From positions 15,597,001 through 15,661,000 of the forward strand of contig NC_083691.1 in NCBI RefSeq assembly GCF_033118175.1: a stretch of DNA of 64,000 nt, written 5' to 3'. The translations under genes and the position numbers were made by a program. Of the stretch, positions 1 to 11,508 are shown one piece after another (position 1 is the first letter of the stretch; the number at the start of each line of letters is the position of its first letter). This DNA comes from Dama dama. Taxonomy: Eukaryota > Chordata > Mammalia > Artiodactyla > Cervidae. The notes under the pieces were generated by a model. That model was not told where the DNA came from, did not search any database, and saw only the letters and a program-made list of their open reading frames with translations.

Positions 1-219
1 TAATTAGGAGTTTTGGATTAGCAGATACAAGCTATTATATATAAGAGATAAACAACAAAGACCAACTGTGTAGCATAGGTAACTGTGTTGAATATCTTGT
101 AATAAGCTTTAATAGAAAAGAATCTGAGAAAGAATATATATATGTGTGTGTGTCACTCTACTGTATAACATAAACTAACACAATATTATATTAATTATAC
201 TTTAATTGAAAAAAAAAGC
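1..219 (+). mobile_element. L1 3' end fragment
   Basis: Matches the ruminant L1 3' UTR pattern: AACAACAAAGACC, TGTGTAGCATAGG, then AACTAACACAATATT and an A-rich tail. Truncated by the window edge. Confidence 0.7.
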
Positions 220-327
220 ACCTGAAATAAAGATAGATCTTACATAGGCACAGAAGCCTCCTATCAGAGGTCTTAACTCTCTTGGTGCTCATTTGAAAAC
301 ATAGACACATATGTATGCTGATTATAT

Positions 328-460
328 TGTTGTGGTTTCTCATCACTATATGGTGTCTGACTCTTTACCACACCATGGATTGCAGCACACCAGGCTCCTC
401 TGTCCTCCACTATCTCTCTGAGTTTGCTCAAATTCATGTTCATTGAGTCGGTGATACTAT
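328..460 (-). mobile_element. BovB LINE 3' end fragment
   Basis: Short 5'-truncated copy, 3' end at the low coordinate. Recognisable by the GACTCTTTACCACACC, GCAGCACACCAGG and GAGTCGGTGAT motifs of the BovB tail. A short (ATCT)n run follows at about 457-474. Confidence 0.75.
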
Positions 461-474
461 CTATCTATCTATAT

Positions 475-1036
475 ACTTTAATACCTTGGCATAAAAAGGA
501 TTGTTTGACAAAAAAGAAAGAAAATATTTTCTGTTTTCTAAGTCAGGTTATACTTTATGATCCTGTTACAAGCAGTGATCACCTTCATCTGTAAACAAAT
601 CTGGAGATGGACAAGGAAGATGATATCACTTCCAGCCTGTGGATAAGGAGAGTCTACAGGAAATTATATGACCTTCCCAAGGTCAACTTCCAGCAAGAGG
701 TAATGACAAGGGAGAAAGCTACTTTTCTCCCAGCATGCTTCTGTGACTTCTTTGCAACTCCTGGGCTCAGAATTTCAGGAGAGACAGTAAGGATGAGTAG
801 CGCCTGGAGCTGTTCCCTGTTTTCTAGACTTCAAAGCCAGATTCTTTCCAACAGACTCTGCTCCCCAGTCTTCTTAATGACTGTATTTCCAGAAGGGAAG
901 GACTACCCAGACATCCCCGTCCAAAATGAGTCAAGCTCTTTGCCTCGCACAGTGGAAAATATCCTAAGGTGATACTTGGAAGAAAGCTATTATCCAAAGA
1001 TATCTACCTAGTCCTTCCTTCTAACAGGCATCTCTT
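475..1036. other. Unique sequence, no supported gene
   Basis: Contains a 121-codon ATG frame at 607-972 with no recognisable domain. I see no repeat and no gene. Confidence 0.4.
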
Positions 1037-1329
1037 TGCTTAACAGTTCAGTCAGTCAGTTCAGTCACTCAGTCGTGTCCCGCTCTTTGCGACGCCATGA
1101 ATCGCAGCACACCAGGCCTCCCTGTCCATCACCAACTCCTGGAGTCTACCCAAACCCATGTCCATCCAGTCGGTGATGCCATCCAGCCATCTCATCCTCT
1201 GTTGTCCCCTTCTCCTCCTGCCCCCAATCCTTCCCAGCATTAAGGTCTTTTCCAGTGAGTCAGCTCTTCACATTAGGTAGCCAAAGGATTGGAGTTTCAG
1301 CTTCAACATCAGTCCTTCCAAATGAACAC

Positions 1330-2067
1330 CTAGGACTGATCTCCTTTAGGATGGACTGGTCTTCTTGCAGTCCAAGGGACTCTCAAGAGTCTTCTCCAAC
1401 ACCACAGGCCAAAAGAATCATTTCTTCGGTGCTCAGCTTTCTTCACCATCCAACTCTCACATCCATACATTACTACTGGAAAAACCATAGCCTTGACTAG
1501 ATGGACCTTTGTTGGCAAAGTAATGTCACTGCTTTTTAATATGCTATCTAGGTTGGTCATCACTTTCCTTCCAAGGAGTAAGCGTCTTTTAATTTCATGG
1601 CTGCAATCACCATCTGCAGTGATTTTGGAGGCCAGAAAAATAAAGTCTGACACTGTTTCCACTGTCTCCCCATCTATTTCCCATGAAGTGATGGGACCAG
1701 ATGCCATGATCTTAGTTTTCTGAATGTCAAGCTTTAAGCCAATTTTTTCACTCTCCTCTTTCACTTTCATCAAGAGGCTCTTTAGTTCCTCTTCACTTTC
1801 TGCCATAAGGGTGGTGTCATCTGCATATCTGAGGTTATTGATATTTCTCCCGGCAATCTTGATTCCAGCTTGTGCTTCTTCCAGCCCAGCATTTCTCATG
1901 ATGTTCTCTGCATATAAGTTAAATAAGCAGGGTGACAATATACAGCTTTGACGTACTCCTTTTCCTATTTGGAACAAGTCTGTTTTTCCATGTCCAGTTC
2001 TAACTGCTGCTTCCTGACCTGCATACAGGTTTCTCAAGAGGCAGGTCAGGTGGTCTGGTATTCCCAT
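1330..2067 (-). pseudogene. BovB reverse transcriptase remnant
   Basis: A 245-codon frame contains GVRQSCILSPCLFNLYAE and LRYADDTTLMAES, which are RT palm motifs of RTE elements, and the conserved C-terminal MYGCESW and WCWRRLLRVPWTARR blocks. It is separated from the N-terminal RT part by a frameshift near 2050-2070. Not a host gene. Confidence 0.85.
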
Positions 2068-2265
2068 CTCTTACAGAATTTTCCACAGTTTATTGTGATC
2101 CACACAGTCAAAGGCTTTGGCATAGTCAATAAAGCAGAAATAGATGTTTTTCTGGAACTCTCTTGCTTTTTTGATGATCCAGTGGATGTCAGCAATTTGA
2201 TCTCTGGTTCCTCTGCCTTTTCTAAAACCAGTTTGAACATCTGGAAGTTCACGGTTCACATATTG

Positions 2266-3454
2266 CTAAAGCCTGACTTGGAGTATTTTGAGCATTACTT
2301 TACTAGTGTGTGAGATAAGTGCAATTGTGTGGTAGTTTGAGCATTCTTTGGCATTGCCTTTCTTTGTGATTGGAATGAAAACTGACCTTTTCCAGTCCTG
2401 TGACCACTGCTGAGCTTTCCAAATTTGCTGGCATATTGAGTGCAGCACCTTCCCAGCATCATCTTTCAGGATTTGAAATAGCTCAACTGGAATTCCATCA
2501 CCTCCACTAGCTTTGTCCATAGTGATGCTTTCTAAGGCCCACTTGACTTCACATTCCAGGATGTCTGGCTCTAGGTGAGTGATCACACTGTCATGATTAT
2601 GTGGGTTGTGAAGATCTTTTTTGTATAGTTCTGTGTATTCTTGCCACCTCTTCTTAATACCTTCTGCTTCTGTTAGGTCCATACCATTTCTGTCCTTTAT
2701 CAAACCTATCTTTGCATGAAATGTTCCCTTGGTATCTCTAATTTTCTTGAAGAGATCTCTAGTCTTTCCCATTCTGTTGTTTTCCTCTATTTCTTTGCAT
2801 TGATCGCTGAGGAAGGCTTTTTTATCTCTCCTTGCTATTCTTTGGAACTCTGCATTCAGATGGGGGTATGTTTCCTTTTCTCCTTTGCTTTTCATTTCTC
2901 TTCTTTTCACAGCTATTTGTAAGGCCTCCTCAGACAGCCATTTTGCCTTTTTCGCATTTCTTTTTCTTAGGAATGGTCTTGATCCCTGCCTCCTATACAA
3001 TGTCACAGGCACTCTGTTCTATCAGATTTAATCCTTTGAACCTATTTGTCACTTTCACTGTGTGATTGTAAAGGATTTGATTTAGGTCATACCTGAATGG
3101 TCTAGTGGTTTTTCCTACTTTCTTTAATTTAAGCCTGAATTTGGCAATAAGGAGCTCATGATCTGAGCCACACTCAGCTCCTGGTCTTGTTTTTGCTGAC
3201 TGTATAGAACTTCTCCACCTTTGGCTGCAAAGAATGTAATTGCTCTGATTTCTGTATTGACCATCTGGTGATGTCCCTGTGTAGAGTCTTCTCTTGTGTT
3301 GTTGGAAGAGGCTGTTTGCTATGACCAGTGCGTTCTCTTGGCAAACCTCTGTTAGCCTTTGCTCTGCTTCATTCTGTACTCCAAGGCCAAATTTGCCTGT
3401 TACTCTAAGTATTTCTTTTCCATGGACAGGGAAGCCCGGCGTGCTGGGATTCAT
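2266..3454 (-). pseudogene. BovB endonuclease/linker remnant
   Basis: Two overlapping frames (2993-3454 and 2266-3012) cover the C-terminal endonuclease and the linker up to the RT. In the motif matching the family's DYIL, the Asp codon has become Asn (AAT, at 3239-3241). The first residues of the upper frame come from a nested insert, so the upstream endonuclease part is cut off. Confidence 0.8.
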
Positions 3455-3504
3455 GGGGTCGCAAAGAGTCAGACACGACTGAGCGACTGAACTGAACTGA
3501 ACTG
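3418..3504 (+). mobile_element. Very short BovB 3' end nested in the larger BovB
   Basis: An 87-base plus-strand BovB tail (GTCGCAAAGAGTC.. ending in ACTGA repeats) sits in the minus-strand element. It is flanked by the perfect 11-base TSD AAGTATTTCTT (3407-3417 and 3505-3515). Confidence 0.9.
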
Positions 3505-4502
3505 AAGTATTTCTTGACTTCCTACTTTTGCCTTCCAGTCTCCTATAATGAAAAGAACATGTTTTTTGGGTGTTAATTATATAAGGTCTTGTTGGTCTTC
3601 ATAGAACCATTCAGCTTCAACTTCTTCAGCATTGCTGGTCAGGGCATAGACTTGGATTACTGTGATGTTGAATGGTTTGCCTTGGAACAAACAGAGATCA
3701 TTCTGTTGTTTTGAGATTGCAGACAAGTACTGCATTTCAGACTCTTCTGTTGACTATGATGGCTACTCCATTTCTTCTGAGGGATTCTTGCCTAGTAGTA
3801 GATATGACAGTCATCTGAGTTAAATTAACCCATTCCAATCCATTTTAATTCACTAGTCCCTAAAATGTTGATGTTCACTCTTGCCATCTCCTATTTGACC
3901 ACTTCCAATTTGCCTTGATTTATGGACCTAACATTCCAGGTTCTTATGTAATATTGCTGTTTAGATCATCGGACTTTACTTCCATCACCAGTCATATCCA
4001 CAACTGGGTTTTGTTTTTGCTTTGGCTCCATCTCTTCATTCATTCTGGGGTTATTTCTCCACTCTTCTCCAATAGTATATTGCACACCTATGGGGTGTGC
4101 AATGGGGAGTTCATCTTTCAGTGTCCTATCTTTTTGCCTTTTCATACTCTTCATGGGGTTCTCAAGGCAAGAATACTGAAGTGGTTTGCCATTCCTTTCT
4201 CCAGTGGACCACATTTTGTCAGAACTCTCCACCATGACCCATCATGGTGGATGGCCCTACATGGCATGGCTCATAGTTTCATTGAGTTAGACAAGGCTGT
4301 GGTCCATGTGATCAGATTGGTTAATTTTCTGTGATTGAGGGTTTCAGTCTGTCTGCCCTCTGAAGGAGATGGATAAGAGAGGCTTATGATGCTTAATAAA
4401 TAGTTATTAAATATATAAATATGTGAATGAATAAAAAATATTGATACTCACTAACAGAAGATATTGAGATATAAAATGACCTGAAATGATATTTTTTGTA
4501 AT

Positions 4503-4704
4503 GAAGTGAAAGTGAAAGTCACTCAGTCGTGTCCGACTCTTTGCTACCCCATGGACCAAACAGTTCCTGAAATTTTCCAGGCCAGAATACTGGAGTGGGC
4601 AGACTTTCCCTTCTCCAGGGGGATCTTCCCAAGCCAGGGATCAAACCCAGGTCTCTCCCATTGCAGGTAGGTTCTTTACCAGCTGAGTCACAAGAGAAGT
4701 CCAG
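4503..4704 (-). mobile_element. Bov-tA SINE
   Basis: Minus-strand tRNA-derived ruminant SINE (GTGTCCGACTC, GAATACTGGAGTGG, GATCTTCCCA motifs). Perfect 10-base TSD TTTTTGTAAT at 4493-4502 and 4705-4714. Confidence 0.95.
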
Positions 4705-4832
4705 TTTTTGTAATAAATAAGATAAATTTCTCTTTTTACTTGTTTAATGCAGAATATGTTTCCATAGCCAAAATAACCCAGACTCTTGAACAAATACCAA
4801 CAACTTTGATCAGAGTGACTTCAGCAAGAACT

Positions 4833-5036
4833 GCATGCTTACGCTCAGCCATGTCCGACTCTTTTGCAACCCCATTGACTGTAGCCCACCAGGCTCCTCT
4901 GTCCATGGGATTTCCCAGGCAAGAATACTGGAGTGGGTTGCCATTTCCTTCTCCAGGGGATCTTCCCGACCCAGGGATCAAGCCAGAGTCTCCTACGTTG
5001 GCATGCAGATTCTTTATCACTGAGCCACCAGGGAGC
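4833..5036 (-). mobile_element. Bov-tA SINE
   Basis: Same family and orientation as the previous copy; the 5' end carries the reverse complement of the GGTGGCTCAG-type promoter start. Confidence 0.92.
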
Positions 5037-7222
5037 TCTACACAGGGTAAGCACATCAATTAAGTAAATGGAGATTCTAAGCCATAAAATAAAAAATTCA
5101 GATTCAAAATTGTGTGTGTTACATACTCTGTGTGTAGTGTGTATGGAAATGTGCTTCTCATGCCCAGAGAAGCAGTGTCACCTCTAAACACTGCAGAACA
5201 CACAGCAGTGAAATTCGCCATCAGCAGTTCCAATCAGTTACTAAAGAATATCGTTGTAAAGGGAATTCATAGTCTGCTTCTCACTTAAACAGGCAACCTG
5301 GAAACCATACACCGTCACTGGATTTAAGGCAGATCACCTCTGTGTGTGTTTGGGGTTGGGGTGGAGGGATGCTTGCCTGATTCTCATATTTCACTTCTGG
5401 TAAATATGACCAAATTTAGACTCGATTTATGTTTGTGGAGTGGGGGTTTTTATGTCGATCATGTATTTGGTCTTGAGTGTGTCGTATAGAACGACTAACC
5501 ATTTTTGTACAAGATGTAATAGGATTCTGTCACATGGCTGTAATTAGCATTAACACAATAAACAAGCTACAGCTGAGGTGGCTGGGCAAGTAAATGCATG
5601 ACCAAGAAATACTATAAATATCTTTCCTTTTATGCCACAGATCCTATTCTTCACTGCCAGGACCAAAAATATACACAGCAGTATCTCACTCCTGTTGCCA
5701 CGTATTCGACCCAAATACCATTAACTATCCCCTTGCTCTCTGTTTATAAGAAAGTAAACAGAGACCCGACACCAGTATAGACATAACATAGCTAAGACCT
5801 GGGAAAAATACCAAAGACGCAGGATAAATCATGTCATTGCTCCAAGAAACGGACTGAGGGAAGTGAAGGTAAAGACACAGAGCTCTTTCAAAAACTGTGG
5901 GATTACTGCTATCAGCTCTGTAAGTTAAGATTTCCAGCCTGAATCAGATGAGTGGTTTCCGCGCTTGCTGGCTCCTTGCAACACAGCGTGGGGAGGGTGG
6001 GTGGACATTAGGACCCCATATTCACCGGATTTATTTCTCCCCTGTGCTGTGAGATGTATTCTAATGTTCCACTTTCCAAGCTCAAGAAATTCCCTCCAAT
6101 TGTATAACGACCTGTAATACATGAACTTGTGTAGATCTTTACAATTTGCAAGGGTCCCTGGGAGTCTTGTTTCATGAAACAGGAAGAAATCTGCCTAGAA
6201 AAGTCATCCCTGGGAACTGAAGTTTCTGTAGGAAAACTGTTGGAAAAACACACGAGTTAACAGAATAAAAGGATGTGTCTGAATAAGGTGTTCTTTGGGC
6301 CACCCCCTGTGGATTCACGCAAGAGGGGGAAAAAACCGAAGAACTGAGAGAATGAATTTGCTAACATGTTGATAAGATATTGACAACACCAAGCTGCATG
6401 GACAGGGAAATAACAGACAAGTTCAAGGTGAAGAACATCATGGGAAAGAACACGAGGGGCTGTGGCCTGGACCTTGAGCAGGGTCACCCGGTGAATCAGA
6501 AACAGAACAATGATCTGGAGAAGGGGGTTCATGTTGTTCTTGGTTTTTCTTTCTCTGGCCGCCCTCTCAAAGCCACTGTGACCTCTGGACTTCCCTCCTC
6601 AGCTGTCCATTTGTCCTTTCTAAGGGAGCATGTGGAACCCCGCTCTGTGGGCGCCTTGCTAACTGCTTGAAGGGGGCTTGTGGCCAATGGGAAAGCCTTC
6701 TCCTTCAGCCACGGTATTGCTTTTGTTATTCCACCTGGAACACACAGCATGATGGTGACATCTTTCAACTAAAATCTGCAGCAATATCCTTATATTTGTC
6801 AGCATTTCCTGTCTACAAAGTACACCGGGGAAACTGGGTAGAAGAAGGTCCCTGTTCAGTAGTGTCTTATCTTCCGGCCAAACCTGGGTGTGGTCATGAG
6901 ACCTCTGCCCTTATAGAATCACTGTCCCCTGGAGATTGGGGTGTAAATGTGATCGATGTGGTCATGAAGGTGTGTCCGAGGAGCTCCAGGGCTGGCAACG
7001 ATGAGGGATCCACTCACCCTGGCTCACCCGGCACTCTGTACCTCGCTGATGCTTCCTTCCTGCCGTCCTCAGAGGGGAGAACAGGAATCATCGCCTTTAC
7101 AACAGTTTACGGTTCCAAACAGACTTGAGTGAATTACTAGAAATTCAGTAAAGGGGGAATGTCTTTCAATGGAACACATAAGAGAAGTGAGCTCTGTGTT
7201 TTTTCTGTTCCTTTTCTCTCTT
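5037..7222. other. Unique sequence, no supported gene
   Basis: Short open frames on both strands (largest 153 codons, 6667-7128) match no family I recognise. No repeat was identified. Confidence 0.4.
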
Positions 7223-7232
7223 AGTTTCCTGG

Positions 7233-7458
7233 TTGCTACTGTTGTTTAGTCACTAAGTCATATCGGGCTCTTTGTGACCCCAAGGGCTGTAGCCCACCAG
7301 GCTCCTCTTATCCATGGGATTCCCCAGGCAAGAATACTGGAGTGGGTTGCCATTTCCTTCTCCAGGGGAATCTTCCCAAAGCAAGGGTCAAATCTGCATC
7401 CCCTGTGTCTTCTGTGTTAGCATGTGGATTCTTTACCATTGAGCCACCGGGGAAGCCA
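7233..7458 (-). mobile_element. Bov-tA SINE
   Basis: Minus-strand copy with the perfect 10-base TSD AGTTTCCTGG at 7223-7232 and 7459-7468. Confidence 0.95.
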
Positions 7459-7734
7459 AGTTTCCTGGGGTTGCCCTAAGAAAACAGCCCACACATGGAG
7501 TGGCTGGAAGCCATGGACCTGTGTGGATGTCCAGTTCCAGAGGCCTGCAGTCTGAGATCCGAAATCAAGGTGTGAGCAGGGTGGATTTCTTCTGAAAGTC
7601 AAGATTGGTGTTTTGTTCCAACATCTCTCTTTGGGTTGGGAATGGTGCTCTTCTCCCTGTGTCTTCACCTTATCTTCCCCCGTCTGTATCTGTCTTCGAG
7701 CTCCCCCATTTCTCTACAAGCACCAGTCCTGCTG

Positions 7735-8312
7735 GGTTGTTGCTGCTGTTCAGTCATTCATGTTCATGCCTGTTCATGTCTGACTCTTTGCCACCTGTGG
7801 ACTGCAGCACGCCAGGTTTCCCTGTCCTTCACCATATCCTGGAGTTTGCTCAAACTCATGTCCTTTGAGTTGGTGATGCAATCCAAATGTCTCATCCTCT
7901 GTTGCCCCCTTTTTCCCTGCCCTCAATCTTTCCCAGCATCAGGGTCTTTTCCAGTAGGTCAGCCCTTTCCATCAACTGGCCAAAGTATTAGAGCTTCAGC
8001 AGCAGTCCTTCCGATGGATATTCAGGGTTGATTTCCTTTAAGATTGACTGGTTTGATCTCTTGCAGTCCAAGGGACTCTCAAGAGTCTTCTCCAATACCA
8101 TAGTCCAAAAACATCAATTCTTTGGTGCTCAGCCTTCTTTATGGCCCAACTCTCATATCCATACATGACTACTGGAAAAACCATAGATTTGACTCTGTGG
8201 ACCTTTGTTGGCAAAGTGATGTCTCTGCTTTTTAATATGCTGTCTAGATTTGTCATAGATTTCCTTTCAAAGATCAAGCATCCTTTAATTTCATGGCTGG
8301 AGTCACTGTCCA
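7735..8312 (-). mobile_element. BovB 3' fragment
   Basis: A 5'-truncated BovB covering the C-terminal RT region (frame at 8038-8313 with LDSILKSRDITLPTKV and MYGYESWAIKKAEH) and the 3' tail. A small internal duplication (TTCATG/TGTTCATG) occurs near 7755-7780. Confidence 0.9.
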
Positions 8313-8599
8313 CAGCTGGGGCCTATCCTAATGGCCGCATTTTAATTTGATCAAATGCAAATACCCTTTCTCCAGGTACAGTCACACTCTGAGGTCCTGA
8401 GGGTTAGGACTTCAGTATATGAGTTTGGGGACCACAACTGATCTCCTAACAGTCAATTCTCTAGCCATTAAAAACGTCATTAAAAATTTCACATGTGAAA
8501 TACATTCACTCCATCCCAACACCCCTCCCCCACCAAATGTTTGTCCATTGCTACATTAACTCTAAGCCCCAAATCTCTACTAAGTATCACGTAAATTGC
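8313..8599. other. Unique spacer
   Basis: No repeat or gene recognised between two BovB fragments. Confidence 0.4.
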
Positions 8600-8724
8600 T
8601 GACTCAATGGACATGACTTTGAGCAAACTCTTGGAGATGGTGAAGGACTGGGAAGCCTGGTGTGCTGCAGTCCATGAGATCTCAAAGAGTCAGACATGAC
8701 TTAGCAACTGAACAACAACAACAA
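8600..8724 (+). mobile_element. BovB 3' end fragment
   Basis: Plus-strand tail: GACTCAATGGACATGA, GAGCAAACTCTTGGAG, CAAAGAGTCAGACATGAC, then a CAA-repeat tail. Confidence 0.85.
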
Positions 8725-9115
8725 ATCAGGTATGAAGGAGATTGTATTTATGATTCATCCTGTTGCAAATCCTTTCCCAGCTGTGAACCTGGGAAACCAG
8801 ACAAGTGATCTGCTTAGCAAACACAGAGATGGAATGGGCATGGAGTATACATCCTCATTCCAAAAAAGAAGAAGCCAGAAGGAAAATAGGGATAACAGGC
8901 CCCACTTAGCCAAAAGTCCCATTCAATTCTAAGGTTTGAGAAGGATCCTCTTTGCCCTGATGATTTGTTCTCAGCCTACCCGGCAGGGCCATCATCTTAC
9001 TTTTGCCATCCTTTGGGGACTGTGTCTGGGAGCAGAGGCTGGTGAGCATCATGCCTGACACTCCCAGCTTGGGAGGGAATTCAGGAGGAACGAAGGCCAT
9101 AGCTACTTGGGGTCT
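8725..9115. other. Unique spacer
   Basis: No recognised feature; small open frames only. Confidence 0.4.
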
Positions 9116-9128
9116 CCCAGTGTCTGGC

Positions 9129-9351
9129 TGGCTTCCCAGGTGGCACTAGTGGTAAAGAACCTGCCTGCCAATACAGGAGACATAAGAGGCACAGGTTCAA
9201 TCCCTGACTCAGGAAGACCCCCTGGAGAAGGGCAAGGCAACCCACCCCAATATTCTTGCCTGGAGAATCCCAAGGAAAGAGGAGCCTGGTGGGCTCTAGT
9301 CCATAGGGTCACAAAGAGTCGGACACAACTGAAACAACTTAATACAACATA
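9129..9351 (+). mobile_element. Bov-tA SINE
   Basis: Plus-strand copy starting GGCTTCCCAGGTGGC. Perfect 13-base TSD CCCAGTGTCTGGC at 9116-9128 and 9352-9364. A GGGGT-rich run follows (9364-9388). Confidence 0.95.
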
Positions 9352-9388
9352 CCCAGTGTCTGGCGGGGGTGGGGTGGGGTGGGGCGGT

Positions 9389-9825
9389 GAGCCCTCTGGA
9401 TGCGTCTTTGAGTCAGAGGAGGTGAAAGGAGGAGGATGGCTGGGGCTTCCTTGAAAGGACCGGCTCAGAGAGGGCTGTACTCATGGTTGAGAGTGATGGA
9501 GCTTTCTCAGTGGAGAACAGTGGAGAAGGGATGCCAGAGATTGGGGGAAGGCATCCCACAACAGAGAATGCTGCCAGGCTGCCAGGAAGAGGATGTGGTC
9601 TCTGCAAAGGGTCCTGAGGACCAGACCCTGGAGCAGGTGGAAGAAGCATTACCCAGATTGAAGGAGAGGTACCCAAGTGTTAGCCCTGGGTATTGGTAGG
9701 TGACTTTGATCTCTTTATCTGCTTTCCTATAATTCCACATTCCTACACCTTGAAGATATGGTGTATTTGCTTCCAGACCATCAGAATAAAGCAAGTATTG
9801 CAAAGTCACACACATTTGGGGGCTT
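9389..9825. other. Unique spacer
   Basis: Open frames of 80-140 codons on both strands, with no domain recognised. Confidence 0.35.
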
Positions 9826-10040
9826 CCCTGGTGGCTCAGATGGTAAAGAATCTGCCTGCAATGTGGGAGACTTGGGTTCAGTACGTGGGTCAGAAAGATC
9901 CCCTGGAGAAGGAATTGGAAACCCACTCCAATATTCTTGCCTGGAGAATTTCATGGACAGAGGAGCCCGGCGGGCTACAGTCCGTGGGGTCACAAAGAGT
10001 TGGACGTGACTGAGCGACTTAACACCTTCACTTCACTTTC
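9826..10040 (+). mobile_element. Bov-tA SINE
   Basis: Plus-strand copy ending in ACTGAGCGACTTAACACC plus a CTTCACTTCACTTTC tail. The tail is part of the tandem duplication that follows. Confidence 0.93.
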
Positions 10041-10270
10041 AGGGCATACAACAGTTATCTTTATAGGTTACTGCAGAATATTATGTAGAGTTCCCTGTGC
10101 TATACAGTAGGTCCTTGTGGATTATCTATTCTGTATATAGTAGTGAAACACCTTCACTTCACTTTCAGGGCATACAATAGCTATCTTTATAGGTTATTGC
10201 AGAATATTGTGTAGAGTTCGCTGTGCCATATGGTAGGTCCTTGTGGATTATCTATTCTGTATATAGTAGT
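10019..10270 (+). repeat. Tandem duplication, two 126-base units
   Basis: Units at about 10019-10144 and 10145-10270 align without gaps at period 126 with about 8 mismatches. Each holds the SINE 3' tail (CACCTTCACTTCACTTTC) joined to reverse-oriented L1 3' UTR sequence. Confidence 0.9.
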
Positions 10271-10350
10271 ATGTGTTAATCCTAAACTGCTAATTTCTCC
10301 TCCGCCTCACATCTCCCCTTTGGTAATCTACATGGAATTAATCTGAATAA
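10041..10350 (-). mobile_element. L1 3' end fragment, reverse oriented
   Basis: Reverse complement of the L1 3' UTR pattern (GTAGGTCCTTGTGGATTATC, TATATAGTAGTATGTG). Contains the 126-base duplication. Confidence 0.75.
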
Positions 10351-10351
10351 G

Positions 10352-10690
10352 AGGGCTTGCCTGCTGGCTCAATGGTAAAGAATCTGCCTGCCAATGTAGG
10401 ACACACAGGTTCAATCCCTGGGCTGGGAAGATCCTATATGCTGCGCAGCCGCTAAGCCAGTGTACCACAGCTCTGGAGGAACGCGCTCGAAGCCCGGGAG
10501 CTGCAAATGCTGAGCCTGTGTGCTGTGACTACCGAAGCCTGCACACCCTGGAGCCCGTGCTCTGCAACAAGAGAAGCCACCACAATGAGAAGCCTGAGCA
10601 GCACAACTGGAGAGTAGCCCCTGCTCGCTGAAAGTAGAGAAAATCCCATGCAGCAATGAAGACCCGGCACTGCCAAAAATAAATAAACTG
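10352..10690 (+). mobile_element. CHR-type SINE (tRNA-derived, cetartiodactyl)
   Basis: Begins as a tRNA-Glu-like promoter (GCTTGCCTGCTGGCTCAATGG). It then has the characteristic GAGCCCGTGCTCTGCAAC, AAGAGAAGCCACC, CAATGAGAAGCC series and ends CAAAAATAAATAAA. The minus-strand frame at 10452-10781 is its antisense shadow. Confidence 0.85.
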
Positions 10691-10805
10691 TAAAGAAAAG
10701 AATCTGAAAAAGAATAAATATATGTATATGCATAACTGAAAGGCTTTGCTGTGTACTTGAAACTAACACAGCATTATACACCCACTATAAACCAATTTTT
10801 AAAAA
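10691..10805 (+). mobile_element. L1 3' end fragment
   Basis: Plus-strand L1 3' UTR pattern: AAGAATCTGAAAAAGAAT, then TAACTGAAAGGCTTTGCTG and AACTAACACAGCATT. Confidence 0.7.
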
Positions 10806-11104
10806 ATTAGATTAAAAATTTTTTAAAAAATTACACATTTTTCATTCCTATGTTTTTCCCTTTATATGAGTACCTATATGCAAGTGTACATGTATACATA
10901 AATGTATTTATTTATATTGATACTTTTCCATGTCAATAAATACATATCTATATTATCTTTATCGGTTGTATAGTATCTCCATGATATGTATATACCATAG
11001 CTTTTTTAAAAACAAAATCAAATAATAATTGATTTTAAAAGCTGTGTTTACACTATACTGTAGTCTATTAAATGTGCAATAACATTATGTCTAAAAAAAA
11101 GTAC
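10806..11104. other. AT-rich spacer
   Basis: AT-rich with ATGTATA-like runs; possibly old repeat sequence, not identified. Confidence 0.3.
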
Positions 11105-11508
11105 TGTTCATTGTTCAGTTGCTCACTCATGTCTGACTCTTTTCCACACCAAGGACTGCAGCACCCCAGGCTTCCTTGTCCATCACCAACTCCTAGAGCT
11201 TGCTCAAGCTCATGTCCATTGACTTGGTGATGTCATCCAATCATCCCATCCTCTGTCGTCCCCTTCTGCTCCCACCTTCAATTTTTCCCAGCATCAGGGT
11301 CTTTTCCAATAAGTCAACTTCTTGCACCAGGTGGCCAAAGTATTGGAACTTCAGCTTCAGCATCAGTCCTTCCAATGAATATTCAGGATTGATTCCCTTT
11401 AGGATTGACTGGTTTGATCTCCTTGCAGTTCAAGGGACTCAAGAGTCTTCTCTAGCACCACAGTTCAAAAGCATCAATTCTTCGATGTTCAGTCTTCTTT
11501 ATGTGCAG
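11105..11508 (-). mobile_element. BovB 3' fragment
   Basis: Minus-strand tail and C-terminal coding remnant (GCAGCACCCCAGG, CATCAGGGTCTTTTCC, AAGGGACTCAAGAGTC). Confidence 0.9.

Larger units (their letters stand above)
1044..4389 (-). mobile_element. Near full-length BovB (RTE-clade LINE), decayed
   Basis: Minus-strand element of about 3.25 kb once a nested insert is removed, near the usual length of BovB. Read from high to low coordinate it holds an APE-type endonuclease region (SDHELL motif visible, near 3160), a linker and a reverse transcriptase with the YADD catalytic motif (in the frame at 1330-2067), then the 3' tail of (ACTGA)-type repeats. The coding region is spread over at least four frames (2993-3454, 2266-3012, 2071-2259, 1330-2067), so it is frameshifted and inactive. 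A 7-base candidate TSD (TGCTTAA) lies at 1037-1043 and 4390-4396; it is weak because it is short. Confidence 0.9.

Noticed and set aside
1330..3454. Reverse transcriptase and endonuclease as a possible host or viral gene
   Set aside because: Sequence motifs and the tail identify it as BovB LINE; several frameshifts and a nested insert show it is dead.
9826..9900. tRNA-like starts of SINEs as tRNA genes
   Set aside because: Each is the diverged tRNA-derived head of Bov-tA or CHR, followed by the SINE body; no complete tRNA cloverleaf was seen.
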